Notes: a model not told the origin generated them from the sequence alone. 64,000 nucleotides of DNA from JADLDB01 sp040752975 (GCA_040752975.1 JBFMHF010000012.1:1-64000), one strand, 5' to 3'; numbered from the stretch's first letter, positions 20,274 through 29,815 are shown. Numbers and translations are program-made.

Positions 20274-21329
20274 TCAGGGGAGCAGCTCGCCAAAGAAGCG
20301 GCGGAAGTTGTTCCCGAGCACCTTCTCGACGATCCGTACGGGCATCCCTCGATCGAGGAGCACCTGGGTCAGCTTCGGGAGATCGCGCACGTCGCGCATC
20401 CCCTGCGGCAGCGGGATCATCCCGTCGAAGTCGCTGCCCAGCGCCACGCCGTCCTCGCCCATCACCTTCACCGCGTGCTCGATGTGCCGGGCCACGTGAT
20501 CGAGCGTCTTCCCGCCGATGAACTGCGGGGCGAAGATCACCCCGACGACGCCGCCTCGATCGGCGATCGCCTTCAGCGCTTCGTCCGACAGGTTGCGCCA
20601 GAGATCCGTGGCGCCCTTCACCCCGGCGTGGCTGCAGAAGGGGCGCGCCTTCGGGTGGCTCAGGATGTCCGGCAGCATCGCCGCGGACGCGTGGGCCACG
20701 TCGACGGCCATGCCCTCGGCGCCCATCGCGTCCAGCACGTCGCGGCCGAGCGGCGTGAGGGGCCGGTTGCCGAAGAAGGGCGTCGAGGTGCCGCCCAGCT
20801 CGTTGTTCGCCAGGTGGGTGAGCGACATGAAGCGCACCCCCCGCTCGTACAGCTCGGCGACCCGCTCCACCTTCCCCTCGATCGCGTGGGCGCCCTCCAC
20901 GCCCAGCACCGCGGAGATCCGCCCTTCCTTCAGGTTCGCGTCGAGGTGCGCGGCCTTCCCGGCGATGGAGGCGTCCCCGTTGGACTCGCGGCAGAAGTGC
21001 GCGAGGCGGTCGATCTGAAACGTGCAGCGGGCCCACTCCGACGCGCGCGCGTGGGCGGGCCACTTCTGGCGCCGAGCGAAGAGCGAGAAGGCGTCGATCA
21101 CCGGCAGCCCGCGGGTGACGATGGTGAAGCACTGCAGCTTCACGCCAGCGGCTTTGAGCCGCGGAAAGTCCACGTGGCCGTCGTCCGAGGCCCGGGTGAG
21201 ATCGCGGTTCCACATCAACGAGTCGGCATGGCCGTCGGCCACCGCTACCCGTCGGTGCAGGGCCTCGATGTCGACGTGTTCCGCCACCACCCGCTCGTGT
21301 AGGGTGCCCGCCGGAAGAAGGCAACCCAT
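20274..21329 (-). CDS. Membrane dipeptidase (peptidase M19, renal dipeptidase family)
   Basis: About 350 aa. Zinc-binding features of the M19 family are visible: VADGHADSL (family HxD motif), the bridging Glu in AVLGVEGAHAIEG, the His motifs AVDVAHASAAM and CSHAGVKGA, and ALGSDFDGMI. These enzymes hydrolyse dipeptides, often with a D-residue, and related amides. ATG 21329 has AGGTGG six bases upstream but its codon overlaps the thiS start on the other strand; GTG 21290 or 21287 would shorten it by 13-14 residues and lose no conserved motif. No signal peptide, so probably cytoplasmic. Confidence 0.88.
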   Translation of the reverse strand: MGCLLPAGTLHERVVAEHVDIEALHRRVAVADGHADSLMWNRDLTRASDDGHVDFPRLKAAGVKLQCFTIVTRGLPVIDAFSLFARRQKWPAHARASEWARCTFQIDRLAHFCRESNGDASIAGKAAHLDANLKEGRISAVLGVEGAHAIEGKVERVAELYERGVRFMSLTHLANNELGGTSTPFFGNRPLTPLGRDVLDAMGAEGMAVDVAHASAAMLPDILSHPKARPFCSHAGVKGATDLWRNLSDEALKAIADRGGVVGVIFAPQFIGGKTLDHVARHIEHAVKVMGEDGVALGSDFDGMIPLPQGMRDVRDLPKLTQVLLDRGMPVRIVEKVLGNNFRRFFGELLP

Positions 21330-21528
21330 GCAGATCCACCTGAACGGCGAGCGACGCGAGGTGCCAGACGGCGTCACCGTGCGCGGGCTCCTCGAGCTGC
21401 TGGAGATCAAGGCGCCGCGCGTGGCGGTCGAGGTGAATGCCGAGGTCGTCACCCGGGCGCGGCACGCCGAGACGCGGCTGGCCGCGGGCGACCAGGTGGA
21501 GATCGTCACCTTCGTCGGAGGAGGCTAG
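21328..21528 (+). CDS. thiS: Thiamine biosynthesis sulfur carrier ThiS
   Basis: 66 aa, ubiquitin-like. Starts MQIHLNGERREV and ends in the obligatory Gly-Gly tail (VTFVGGG), which is adenylated and then thiocarboxylated to deliver sulfur for the thiazole ring. The ribosome-binding site GGAAGAAGG precedes ATG 21328. It is followed after two bases by thiG, its functional partner. No TPP riboswitch motif was seen upstream; the upstream DNA is the dipeptidase reading frame. Confidence 0.95.
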   Translation: MQIHLNGERREVPDGVTVRGLLELLEIKAPRVAVEVNAEVVTRARHAETRLAAGDQVEIVTFVGGG

Positions 21529-21530
21529 CC

Positions 21531-22304
21531 ATGAAGCCGTTCACCATCGCGGACCGCACCTTCCAGTCGCGTCTGATCGTCGGCACCGGCAAGTACCCCA
21601 GCCACCAGGTGATGAAGGCCTGCCACGAGGCGTCCGGCGCCGAGATGGTGACGGTGGCCGTGCGCCGGCTCGACCTGAAGGCGCAGGGCGAGGCAGCGCT
21701 GCTGCACTGGATCGACACGAAGCGCATGCAGCTGCTGCCCAACACCGCCGGCTGCTACACGGCCGACGACGCGGTGCGCACCTGCCACCTGGCGGCAGAG
21801 CTCGGGCTCTCGAAGTGGGTGAAGCTGGAAGTCCTGGGCGACGAGAAGACGCTGTTCCCCGACGTGGAGGAGACGCTCAAGGCGGCGCGCGTGCTGGTGA
21901 AGGAGGGCTTCACCGTCCTGCCCTACACCACCGACGACGTGATCACCGCGCGGAAGCTGGAGGAGATCGGCTGCGCGGCGGTGATGCCCCTGGCGGCGCC
22001 CATCGGCTCGGGCCTGGGGATCCGCAACCCGCACAACATCCGCCTGATCCTCGAGGCGGTGAAGGTGCCGGTCATCGTCGACGCCGGCGTCGGCACCGCG
22101 AGCGACGCGGCGATCGCCATGGAGCTGGGCTGTGATGGGATCCTGATGAACACGGCCATCGCGCAGGCGAAGGAGCCCGAGCGCATGGCGCGCGCGATGA
22201 AGCTGGCGGTGGAGGCCGGGCGCGAGGCCTTCCTCGCCGGGCGCATCCCGATGAAGGCGTACGCGTCGGCGTCCAGCCCGCTGGAAGGCCTCGTCGGCAG
22301 GTGA
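21531..22304 (+). CDS. thiG: Thiazole synthase ThiG
   Basis: 257 aa, full length. ThiG condenses 1-deoxy-xylulose-5-phosphate, dehydroglycine and ThiS thiocarboxylate into the thiazole phosphate of thiamine. The Schiff-base lysine is in WVKLEVLGD (Lys98), and the phosphate-binding segments APIGSGLGIRNPHNIRL and VDAGVGTASDAA are intact. SD AGGAGG overlaps the thiS tail, so expression is coupled. A glycine oxidase or ThiH gene for dehydroglycine is not in the window. Confidence 0.96.
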   Translation: MKPFTIADRTFQSRLIVGTGKYPSHQVMKACHEASGAEMVTVAVRRLDLKAQGEAALLHWIDTKRMQLLPNTAGCYTADDAVRTCHLAAELGLSKWVKLEVLGDEKTLFPDVEETLKAARVLVKEGFTVLPYTTDDVITARKLEEIGCAAVMPLAAPIGSGLGIRNPHNIRLILEAVKVPVIVDAGVGTASDAAIAMELGCDGILMNTAIAQAKEPERMARAMKLAVEAGREAFLAGRIPMKAYASASSPLEGLVGR

Positions 22305-22371
22305 CGCACCCGTCGGGAGAGACGACCGCAGCAAGAGCTCAGCTCCCCTTCGCGGGGAGAGGGGAACGGCG

Positions 22372-23007
22372 GTGACGCTTCCCTTCCGCCTCGTGGTGAT
22401 CACCGACTGGCGGCTGCCCGATTTGCCCGCCCGCGTCGCCCGCGCCCTGGAGGCCGGTCCCGGGATCGCCGTGCAACACCGCCACCCCGGCGCGACGGAT
22501 CGACAGTTTTTCGACGAAGCGACGGCGCTCGCGCCGCTGTGTGCGAAGGCGAACGCCCCGCTCTTCGTCAACCGGCGGCTCGACGTGGCGCTGGCCGTGG
22601 GCGCACACCTCCACCTGCCGGCCACCGGGCTGCGCGTGGCGGACGTTCGCCCGTTCCTCCCCGGGAAGTGGATCTCCGTGGCGGTGCACGACGAGGCGGA
22701 GGCGCGGGATGCCGCGGGGGCCGATCTCGCGCTCGTGAGTCCCGTGTTCCCTCCAGGCAGCAAGCCCGAGGACACGCGGCCCACGCTGGGCGCAGACGGC
22801 TTGATCCGGCTGGCGCAGGGGCTGCCGCCCACCTTCGCGCTCGGAGGCATCGACGCTGCCCGGCTGAGGACGCTGGGGCCCATTGCCGGCGCGGCAGTCA
22901 TCTCGGCCGTCCTCGCTGCCGAGGATCCGCGGGACTCCGCCGCGCAGCTTCTCGCGACCCTGACGCCCCGGCCCGACAGCGAGGCGGAGCGCCTCGCCGA
23001 GAGTTAG
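22372..23007 (+). CDS. ThiE/TenI-family protein, atypical active site
   Basis: 211 aa TIM-barrel protein of the thiamine phosphate synthase/TenI superfamily, in the thi operon 67 bases after thiG. Recognisable: VSPVFPPGSKPE and the phosphate-binding FALGGIDAARL. However, residues used for catalysis in ThiE are changed: QLR(E/D)K reads QHRHP, the ND before the RVDVA helix reads NR (FVNRRLDVAL), and HLGQxD reads HLPATG. I therefore call the family but not the activity. TenI-like thiazole tautomerase would suit the context equally well. Start GTG 22372. Confidence 0.8.
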   Translation: MTLPFRLVVITDWRLPDLPARVARALEAGPGIAVQHRHPGATDRQFFDEATALAPLCAKANAPLFVNRRLDVALAVGAHLHLPATGLRVADVRPFLPGKWISVAVHDEAEARDAAGADLALVSPVFPPGSKPEDTRPTLGADGLIRLAQGLPPTFALGGIDAARLRTLGPIAGAAVISAVLAAEDPRDSAAQLLATLTPRPDSEAERLAES

Positions 23008-23331
23008 CCCCAGGGTCTTCGCCTTCTCGCCCCTGCAGGCGACCGGCTGCCGGCTGCCCGTGGAGCTTCCCAGGTGCACTCCTCGACGTGCCCCACCGCA
23101 CGTCACCCTCGCTCCACACGGGCGCCCCGTGGGCTTCGCCACGAGACGAGGTACGGGCGAGGCCTCCGCGGTGCGCTCCGGTACGCCGCTCCAGCGTCGC
23201 TTCGGCCTCGCTTGCGACGACGGCGCCGCTCTCCTGCGGCGGGAACGTTCGATCCCTGCTCAACCGGGGAGTTCTGAAGGTAATATTGCCCACCGGGTGG
23301 GGTTCCACGACAACCGCGAGGCGACTGGGCC
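23008..23331. other. Intergenic stretch, no gene seen
   Basis: 324 bases between the ThiE/TenI-like gene and the PEGA protein gene. Local open frames look like high-GC noise. The only AT-richer patch (GGTAATATTG near 23278-23287) lies about 50 bases before the PEGA gene and could be part of its promoter. Confidence 0.35.
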
Positions 23332-24447
23332 ATGACGACCGCGCTGACGACGACGCTCTTGCTGTCTCTCCTCGGCGCGGAGCCGAAGCCGCCCTCGGTG
23401 GGCGTGATGGACTTCGCCGCGGTGGGCGCTTCTCCCGAGCTCGCCACGGCGACGTCCGCGCTGGCCGCGCAGGAGCTGGAGCGCCTGGGCGTCTTCCGGG
23501 TGGTGAGCGCGGAGACGATCCGCGTGGTGCTGGGCGTCGAGCGTCAGCGGCGGCTCCTGGGCTGCGACGACTGCAGCGGAGAGAGCCTGTCCGACGTGCA
23601 GAACTTCGAGTTCGTCGTCACCGGCAAGGTGGCCCGCGCCGGCGCCGCGAAGGACGCGCCCTTCACGCTGATGATGTCGCTCCTTCCCGTGGGCTCCCCG
23701 CGCCCCCTGGCTTCGGTACAGGCCACCGCGCCCAACGAGGCCGCCCTGCTGGCCGAGGTCGCCCCGTCCGCCACGAAGCTGATGGGGAAGCTGCTCGAGG
23801 GCCGACAGGGCCGCCTCGTGGTCCTTTCGAGCGAGGTGGGCGCCGCGGTGAAGATCGACGACACGCAGGTGGGCACGACCCCCCTCGACGGGCCACTGAC
23901 GCTCGCCGGCGGGCCCCACCTGGTCAGCGTAGAGAAGGACGGCTTCTCCGCCGTGCGCCGCGAGGTGCGGATCGCCCCGGACGCCCTCAGCGAAGAGACC
24001 TTCCGCCTCGTCCCCAGCCCGGACACCATCGCTGCCTACGAGGCGCGCGCCACGCGCATGCGGATCCTCGCCTGGGTGTCCACGGGGGTGGCGGTGGCGG
24101 GAGGCGGCCTCTTCATCGGCGGGCAGATCGCCGCCGCCAACCTCTACGGCTCGCCCAACGTGAAGGGCACCTTCGAGTACCATCGCTCCGCGCTGCTCGC
24201 CGGGATCGAGGAGGAGGACGGCGTCAACCACCGCACCGAGGCCCAGCAGCTCAAGTCGCAGATCCAGACCTGGCAGACCTTGAGCTGGGTGGGCGCGGGC
24301 GTGGCGGTGGCCGGGGCGCTGGGCGCGACGGTCCTCTTCGTGCTGGGCGATCCGCCGGGGAAGTACGACGCGTACACGTCGAGCGGCGCCGTCAGCCTCC
24401 AGGTCGTGCCGAGCCTCGGTGGCGCCACGCTGGTCGGCACCTTCTGA
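23332..24447 (+). CDS. PEGA-domain membrane protein
   Basis: 371 aa. Signal-like N-terminus, then a domain of about 130 residues (VGVMDFAAVGASPELATATSALAAQELERLG...FVVTGKVARAG) resembling the nucleotide-free lipoprotein/TolB-N-like modules that precede PEGA domains in myxobacteria. A PEGA domain follows (about 170-230: AVKIDDTQVGTTPLDGPLTLAGGPH) and two hydrophobic helices near residues 243-265 and 320-343. PEGA domains are usually on the periplasmic side and contact the envelope. Monocistronic and convergent with the large lipoprotein gene. Confidence 0.8.
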   Translation: MTTALTTTLLLSLLGAEPKPPSVGVMDFAAVGASPELATATSALAAQELERLGVFRVVSAETIRVVLGVERQRRLLGCDDCSGESLSDVQNFEFVVTGKVARAGAAKDAPFTLMMSLLPVGSPRPLASVQATAPNEAALLAEVAPSATKLMGKLLEGRQGRLVVLSSEVGAAVKIDDTQVGTTPLDGPLTLAGGPHLVSVEKDGFSAVRREVRIAPDALSEETFRLVPSPDTIAAYEARATRMRILAWVSTGVAVAGGGLFIGGQIAAANLYGSPNVKGTFEYHRSALLAGIEEEDGVNHRTEAQQLKSQIQTWQTLSWVGAGVAVAGALGATVLFVLGDPPGKYDAYTSSGAVSLQVVPSLGGATLVGTF

Positions 24448-24625
24448 ATCCCGAGTTCACCCGGGTAGCGCGCTGGTCGTCGCGCTGGGGCGCGGAGCGA
24501 AGAAGCGGGATGTCGGGCGACGAGCGACGATGAGCTCCGGGCCAGGGCGCGGCGTGCTCGGCACTTCGGCCCCCCAGAACGATCGGGCGCCGAGCGCACA
24601 GGCGTCACCACACGGCCGGCTGGGC

Positions 24626-27600
24626 TCAGCGGATCACCCGGGTCATCACCTTCCACTGCGTCGCCGGCGCGCAGCGCTCCTGCCAGGTGATGACCAGCGC
24701 CTCTTCGATGAAGGCCATCGACGGCCAGGCGGCCTCGCACAGTGGATTGACGTCCAGCAGCAGCGGGTACGGCGGCATGAAGCCGGAGCGCGGCGGGCCG
24801 GGGTAGTCGGTAGGGTGGTTGCCGGCCCCATACGAGGAATGCTCGATGTACTTGAAGCGGATGTCGCCGTTCTCCGCGTACACGACGTACAAGATGCCCC
24901 CCCGCCCAGCCACGTCGTAGCCCGAGACCGGCCCCGCGGCAGAGATGATCTTCTCACTCATGCTCTGCTCGATCCGCGCCAACCCCAGGACGGGCGAGCC
25001 GGTGGGGTGCTGGACGGCGGCGACGACAATGGTGTCGAAGAAGCGCGCCAGCTTCATCGACTGCACGTTGGCAGGGATGGTGGCCCAGTTCCGGATGGTC
25101 CAGACGCCGCCGCTGCCCTTCTCCCAGCCCACGAGCTGCCGGCTCGGTCCTCGAATCGCCGCCACGACGGAGTCGATGCCCGACACGGCCACCGCGTCAG
25201 TGATGCCCGACGCCACGACGTCGGTGGTGGTGAACTGGTTGAGCTGGGGATCATGCGTATCCACCAGCACCTGCCCTCCCTGCACGCGCACGGTGCGCAG
25301 GCCGTCCTGGTCCCACATGAAGGGCGCTCCTGTCGCGCCATCGAAGCGGGACCACCCGCCGCCGGGGCTGCGCCGCACCATGGTGGGCGCCACACCGCCG
25401 TCCGTAGACACGCTGACGAACAGCTCCGCGCCGCTCCAGACCGCGCGGGGCCCTTCCGGCGAGGGACTGGTGGGCAGACCCGGGATGGTGACGGGCGTCG
25501 ACATGACGGGGCACGTCGGGTTGCAGTTCGACGGCGCGAAGGGGTTGATGGTGAACCGGTGGAGATCGGCGCCCTGGGTCGCGACGATCTCGAACGCTGG
25601 CGCGAAGGGCATCGGCGCGTTGAAGCGCTCCTGCTGATACTTCGGCACCACGCCCAGGGTGGCGACGACCGGGCGGGGATCGTCGAAGGCCTGGGTCGAC
25701 TCCCACGGGCCTTCCCAGAGCGTCTGGACCACAGCGGTCCCGGGCACGAGATAGGCGGTGTTCGTCACGTTTCCAGGGACCGCCTGGTCTACCGCCGACC
25801 CGAGCCAGAAGGGCCCACACGTCGCGCCTTCAGACAAACGATTGCGCGGACTGGAGATCACCCAGGGCCCGAGGCCGACTGGATCGATGTAGGTCGCGAC
25901 GGTGCAATTGCCCGAGAGGAGTCCAGTCGGAGGCACGATGGCCTCACTGAAACGCGCCAGGAAGCCGAAGGGCCCGATGCGCGGGCTGGTGTACGGGAAG
26001 GTCACCGTCGGCGGCGCCGCGTCCCGGAGGATCAGGTTCTTCGAGGTGGACACCACCATCGGCTGCAGCGGTAGGGGCCCGGTCGCCTGCACCTGGCAAA
26101 GCACATTCATCGGAGCGCCCTGGACGACAGGCGGGAGGAAGGACGGCGTGGCCGTATTCGCCCCCAGCAGCGCGATGCCTTGATCGCACATCCACTGGTA
26201 CGTGGGCGTCGGGGGCGATGGCAGCACCGACGTCATCGAGACGCTCAACGACTGCGCCACCGGCGTGGGGCCGACGGCGATCGTCAGCGGGGGCCCCGCG
26301 TCCAGCGCCCAGTTGTCGGGGCTCGCGCCGCGCACGGTGTACACGCGCTGCGTTGGCGGGGAGACGGCGCCGACCGCGTTGGTGACGCGCAGCTGGACTC
26401 CCGCCAGTTGATCAGGCGCCATGAAGGCGACGTTGGGCAGCTGGAACAGCGCCTGCGGGCCGCCATCGGCGATCAGCGTGCCCCCCGAGCCCGACGCGAG
26501 CGTCCACTCGTACGCGGTGAAGGCGAGGTTGTCGAGATCGCTCGACGTGGAGTTGAGCACCAGCAACTGACCGCCGTAGAAGAGCCCACCGTCGGGCACG
26601 AAGTTGGCGACCGGGACGCGGCCGACGGCTACCTTCGTCCGGGAAGGCGCGCTCACCCGCCCCCAGTTGTCAGTCACCACCAGCGAGAACTCGAGGAGGT
26701 TGCCTGCGTCGGGCGTAATGAAGCCCGGGTTGTGGGACATCGCCGTGCCGTTGGAGGACAGCGTCACCGGCGGCCCGGTGAGCTGCGTCCAGGTGTACGT
26801 GAGCGGGAAGTCACCCGTGCTACCCATCGCGTTGAGCGTCACCGGACGGTTGCCAGGGATGAGCTGATCGGGCCCCGCGTTCGCCACCGGAGGAAGTCCC
26901 GCGTCGGGCCCCGCATCCACGGCGCCACCTCCATCGACGGCGCCCGCATCTGCGCCCGCGTCGTCGGGCCCACCGTCCCCCGTTCCGCCATCGCCTGCGC
27001 CTCCGTCTCCGGCGCCTCCGTCGCCCGTGCCGCCGTCGCCCCCCATCAGGCCGCCATCGCCCGGACCGGACGGCCCACCGTCGAGGAAGATCGTCGACCC
27101 CGTCCCCGGCGCCAGCACGTAGGGCCCTGCCTCGTTGAGGCCCGCCTGCACCAGCACCCCGTCGACGCGCAGAGACTGAAAGCCGCTCTTCTCCAGCGCC
27201 AGCGCGTACACGCCCGCGGGCAGCGTGGCGAAGGTGAAGCGCCCTTCCGCGGTGGTGGAGGTCGACGACTCGTTGCCCTGCGCCGCGGCCCGCACTGTCA
27301 CCGCCGCGAGTGGCGTGCCGTCGGGCTGCGTCACGACGCCCGAGAGCTGTCCCACCACCGCCCCGCCCGGATCCGGCTGCAGCACGAGCGTCGCCACCCG
27401 CACCTCTTCACCGCCGCGCGTGGTGAGAGCCGACGCCTCGCTGCGATAGCCGGCCGCGAAGGCCGAGATGATCAGCTCCCCCTCGGGGACGCCCGGGAGC
27501 GAGAAGGAGCCGTCATCGCCCGTGAAGGTGAGCTGCGGCCCTTCGGGGAGAAAGACGCTGATGCCGCCGTGACCCGAGGGCAGCGCCTCGCGATCGCCCT

Positions 27601-28000
27601 TGAGCGCCTTGCCCACGATGGTGGACAGGCGCCCGAGGCTCAGCTGCCCGAGGTTGACGTCCTTCCCGAAGCCGGCGCTCACGCTCTCCAGCGTCATCAC
27701 GCGCGCGCGATCGACGACGCCGTCCCCGTCGACGTCGTGGGTGAAGGACAGCCGGCCCGTGGAGGTCATCACGCCCGACAGGAGCACGTTGCCGTCGGAG
27801 TCCGCGGTGGCCGAGAGGGTCGTGCCGGCGAGCTGCACCCGCGCGCCCTGGGCAGGCACGAGATCCGCGCGACCAGGCACCGCCGTCACCAGCGTGGCGC
27901 GCACCGTCCCGGGGCCCAGCACCGGCGGATCCGGGAGGTCGAGGGAGAAGCAACCAGTGCCGAGCAGAGCGAAGACGACGAGTCGATGGTGTCGGTGCAT
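24626..28000 (-). CDS. Large multidomain lipoprotein, 1124 aa
   Basis: Lipobox LLGTGC (Cys17). The first 300 residues contain carboxypeptidase-regulatory-like beta-sandwich modules (GARVQLAGTTLSATADSDGN; GVVTQPDGTPLAAVTVRA; TTAEGRFTFATLPAGVYALAL). A GDGG/DAGA-rich linker (about 310-375) follows, then PKD-like modules (PPVANAGPDQLIPGN; TYTWTQLTGPPVTLSS). The last 400 residues look like a beta-propeller or surface sensor. Probably a surface adhesin or scaffold that binds carbohydrate or protein; substrate unknown. ATG 28000 directly precedes the signal. Divergent from the membrane-protein operon at 28095. Confidence 0.85.
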   Translation of the reverse strand: MHRHHRLVVFALLGTGCFSLDLPDPPVLGPGTVRATLVTAVPGRADLVPAQGARVQLAGTTLSATADSDGNVLLSGVMTSTGRLSFTHDVDGDGVVDRARVMTLESVSAGFGKDVNLGQLSLGRLSTIVGKALKGDREALPSGHGGISVFLPEGPQLTFTGDDGSFSLPGVPEGELIISAFAAGYRSEASALTTRGGEEVRVATLVLQPDPGGAVVGQLSGVVTQPDGTPLAAVTVRAAAQGNESSTSTTAEGRFTFATLPAGVYALALEKSGFQSLRVDGVLVQAGLNEAGPYVLAPGTGSTIFLDGGPSGPGDGGLMGGDGGTGDGGAGDGGAGDGGTGDGGPDDAGADAGAVDGGGAVDAGPDAGLPPVANAGPDQLIPGNRPVTLNAMGSTGDFPLTYTWTQLTGPPVTLSSNGTAMSHNPGFITPDAGNLLEFSLVVTDNWGRVSAPSRTKVAVGRVPVANFVPDGGLFYGGQLLVLNSTSSDLDNLAFTAYEWTLASGSGGTLIADGGPQALFQLPNVAFMAPDQLAGVQLRVTNAVGAVSPPTQRVYTVRGASPDNWALDAGPPLTIAVGPTPVAQSLSVSMTSVLPSPPTPTYQWMCDQGIALLGANTATPSFLPPVVQGAPMNVLCQVQATGPLPLQPMVVSTSKNLILRDAAPPTVTFPYTSPRIGPFGFLARFSEAIVPPTGLLSGNCTVATYIDPVGLGPWVISSPRNRLSEGATCGPFWLGSAVDQAVPGNVTNTAYLVPGTAVVQTLWEGPWESTQAFDDPRPVVATLGVVPKYQQERFNAPMPFAPAFEIVATQGADLHRFTINPFAPSNCNPTCPVMSTPVTIPGLPTSPSPEGPRAVWSGAELFVSVSTDGGVAPTMVRRSPGGGWSRFDGATGAPFMWDQDGLRTVRVQGGQVLVDTHDPQLNQFTTTDVVASGITDAVAVSGIDSVVAAIRGPSRQLVGWEKGSGGVWTIRNWATIPANVQSMKLARFFDTIVVAAVQHPTGSPVLGLARIEQSMSEKIISAAGPVSGYDVAGRGGILYVVYAENGDIRFKYIEHSSYGAGNHPTDYPGPPRSGFMPPYPLLLDVNPLCEAAWPSMAFIEEALVITWQERCAPATQWKVMTRVIR

Positions 28001-28094
28001 GGTGTCCGCGTCGCGGCGCGCCCCCCAGGAAGTGCGGTGTCGCGACTGTACACGAGGCAGCGCTCGGGGAGGATTCAGTTAGAGTGCGCGGCGC

Positions 28095-29090
28095 ATGTCC
28101 CTCCTTCGCCCGCTGCGGCTCGGCGAGCTGATCGATCGCTCGGCCGCCTTCTGGCGCGAGCACTGGAGGCCGCTCTTCGCGCTGGCGGTCGGCTTTCAAC
28201 TCGTCCAGTTCATCCTCTTGAAGGTGAACGAGGTCATCTCCCGCCGCGTGTTTCCCGTGCTGACCGGCGACGTGGCCGCGCTCTCGAAGGCGAACCCCGT
28301 GGAGACCCTGAGTCAGTTGGTGGGCGCGCTGGGGCTCCTGGTGGTGGTCGCGCTGGCGATCCTCCTCGTGTCGCAGGTGGCGGGCGTGGCGACCACCCAC
28401 TACGTGTACCCGCGGCTCCTCCAGCGCGCGGGGCCGGACCTGCGCTCATCGGTGTCGTTGGCCCTGGGGCGCCTCGGCACCACGCTGTTGGCCTTCCTGA
28501 TGAGCGTGGGGTGGACCCTGGTGGTGGGCGTGGGCTTCCTGTTGCCCGGCGGCGCTCTGTGCGCGGGTGGCGTCGCCCTGCAGCTGTCCTCGGGCGCGCA
28601 AGGCGTGGCGGCAGTGATGTTGATCCTCGGCGCGGTGCTGCTCGGGCTGGGCTTCATCGCGCTGGTGCTCTGGTTCCTGATCCGCTTCCTCCTCACCTCT
28701 CAGGTGGTGGCGCTGGAGGACGGGGGCCCCCTGCACGTCTTCCGCCGCACCGACGCGCTGTCTTCGGGCCGCGTGGAAGGGGGCGTGGACGGCCTGGTGA
28801 AGGTGCGCCTGATGATCCTCGTCACCATCATCGGCGCGCTGCTGCTGGTCGTCGGCGTGGTGTCGATGATCCCCACCGCCGTCCTCGGCCTGATCTACGG
28901 CGCGTCGCTCCAGCCGGGCCAGACGGCGAGTGATGTGGTCCCCCCGGCCGTGCTGGTGCCTGCCGAGCTGCTCCAGGTGATCCTCGGCGCGCTGTTCGCG
29001 CCGCTGTACGTCGTCTTCCAGGTGGTCTTCTACGTGGACATGCGCGTCCGCCGCGAAGGCCTCGATCTCGAGCTCAAGCTGGCCGCATGA
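28095..29090 (+). CDS. Polytopic membrane protein, DUF4129-operon partner
   Basis: 331 aa with about six hydrophobic segments. Starts MSLLRPLRLGELIDRSAAFWREHWRP, an amphipathic N-terminus shared by many bacterial membrane proteins found next to DUF4129 genes (glycerophosphodiester phosphodiesterase membrane-domain-like). No catalytic residues are seen. The next gene begins in its stop codon (ATGA at 29087-29090). Function unknown; probably part of an inner-membrane complex with the next two proteins. Confidence 0.8.
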   Translation: MSLLRPLRLGELIDRSAAFWREHWRPLFALAVGFQLVQFILLKVNEVISRRVFPVLTGDVAALSKANPVETLSQLVGALGLLVVVALAILLVSQVAGVATTHYVYPRLLQRAGPDLRSSVSLALGRLGTTLLAFLMSVGWTLVVGVGFLLPGGALCAGGVALQLSSGAQGVAAVMLILGAVLLGLGFIALVLWFLIRFLLTSQVVALEDGGPLHVFRRTDALSSGRVEGGVDGLVKVRLMILVTIIGALLLVVGVVSMIPTAVLGLIYGASLQPGQTASDVVPPAVLVPAELLQVILGALFAPLYVVFQVVFYVDMRVRREGLDLELKLAA

Positions 29091-29815
29091 ACGCCGCGCT
29101 CCTCGCATTGCTTCTGGCCGCGCCGTGCGAACACCCCGCCCTGGCCTCGATGTCGGCCGAGCGGCAGAGCGCCGCCTGCGCGCTCCTCGCGCGGCCGGCG
29201 GAAGGAGCCGTAGATCGAGCCGCGCTCGAGGCGGTGTACCAGCGGCCGGGCTTCGAGAAGGCCCGCGCCCGGGACACGGGCGTCGCCCAGGCCCTGCTCG
29301 CCCAGCTGCGCGCCTGGCTCGAGAGCCTCTTCGAGACGACGGGGGCCGAGACGTACTCCAACGTGACGCGCGTGGTGGTGCTCTTCGCGGCGGTGCTGGC
29401 GGGGCTCTTCGCTGTGTTGCGCTTCGCTGCGCGGAAGAAGGCGCGGGCGCAGAATCAGGCCGAGCCCGCGCCGGCGAGGCTCATCCTCGACTCCCCGGCG
29501 GCGCACCTCGAGCGAGCGCGAGCGGCCCTGGCCAGCGAGCCCCGGGGGGCGATCCGGGAAGGACTGCTCGCCCTCCTCTCCCACCTCGAGCGACAGCGCC
29601 TCGCCCGGCCCGATCGCGTGAAGACCAACCGGGAGCTGGCCCGAGAGCTCCCTGCCCGGGGCGCGCCCGACGCCCTCACCGCCACGGTGACGCGGCTGCT
29701 CGACTGGTACGACGGCGCCTTCTACTCGCTGGATCCTGTCGCCCCCGAGGCCGCGAAGCGCTTCGTGGAGGACGTCGCCGCGGTTGCGCAGCTCCCAGCG
29801 GAGGCCTCGTCGTGA
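29087..29815 (+). CDS. DUF4129-domain membrane protein
   Basis: 242 aa. Short signal-like N-terminus, a periplasmic stretch, one transmembrane helix (about residues 90-110) and a C-terminal DUF4129 region with AIREGLLALLSHLERQRLARPDRVKTNRELAREL and LLDWYDGAFYS. The family commonly sits with MoxR AAA+ ATPase, DUF58 and DUF4350 genes. Here the MoxR and DUF58 genes are absent nearby. Overlaps both neighbours by four bases, so the three genes should be made in fixed proportion. Confidence 0.85.
   Translation: MNAALLALLLAAPCEHPALASMSAERQSAACALLARPAEGAVDRAALEAVYQRPGFEKARARDTGVAQALLAQLRAWLESLFETTGAETYSNVTRVVVLFAAVLAGLFAVLRFAARKKARAQNQAEPAPARLILDSPAAHLERARAALASEPRGAIREGLLALLSHLERQRLARPDRVKTNRELARELPARGAPDALTATVTRLLDWYDGAFYSLDPVAPEAAKRFVEDVAAVAQLPAEASS

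Noticed and set aside
20274..21327. TPP riboswitch before thiS
   Set aside because: The upstream DNA is the dipeptidase gene, and the conserved thi-box CTGAGA pattern was not seen.
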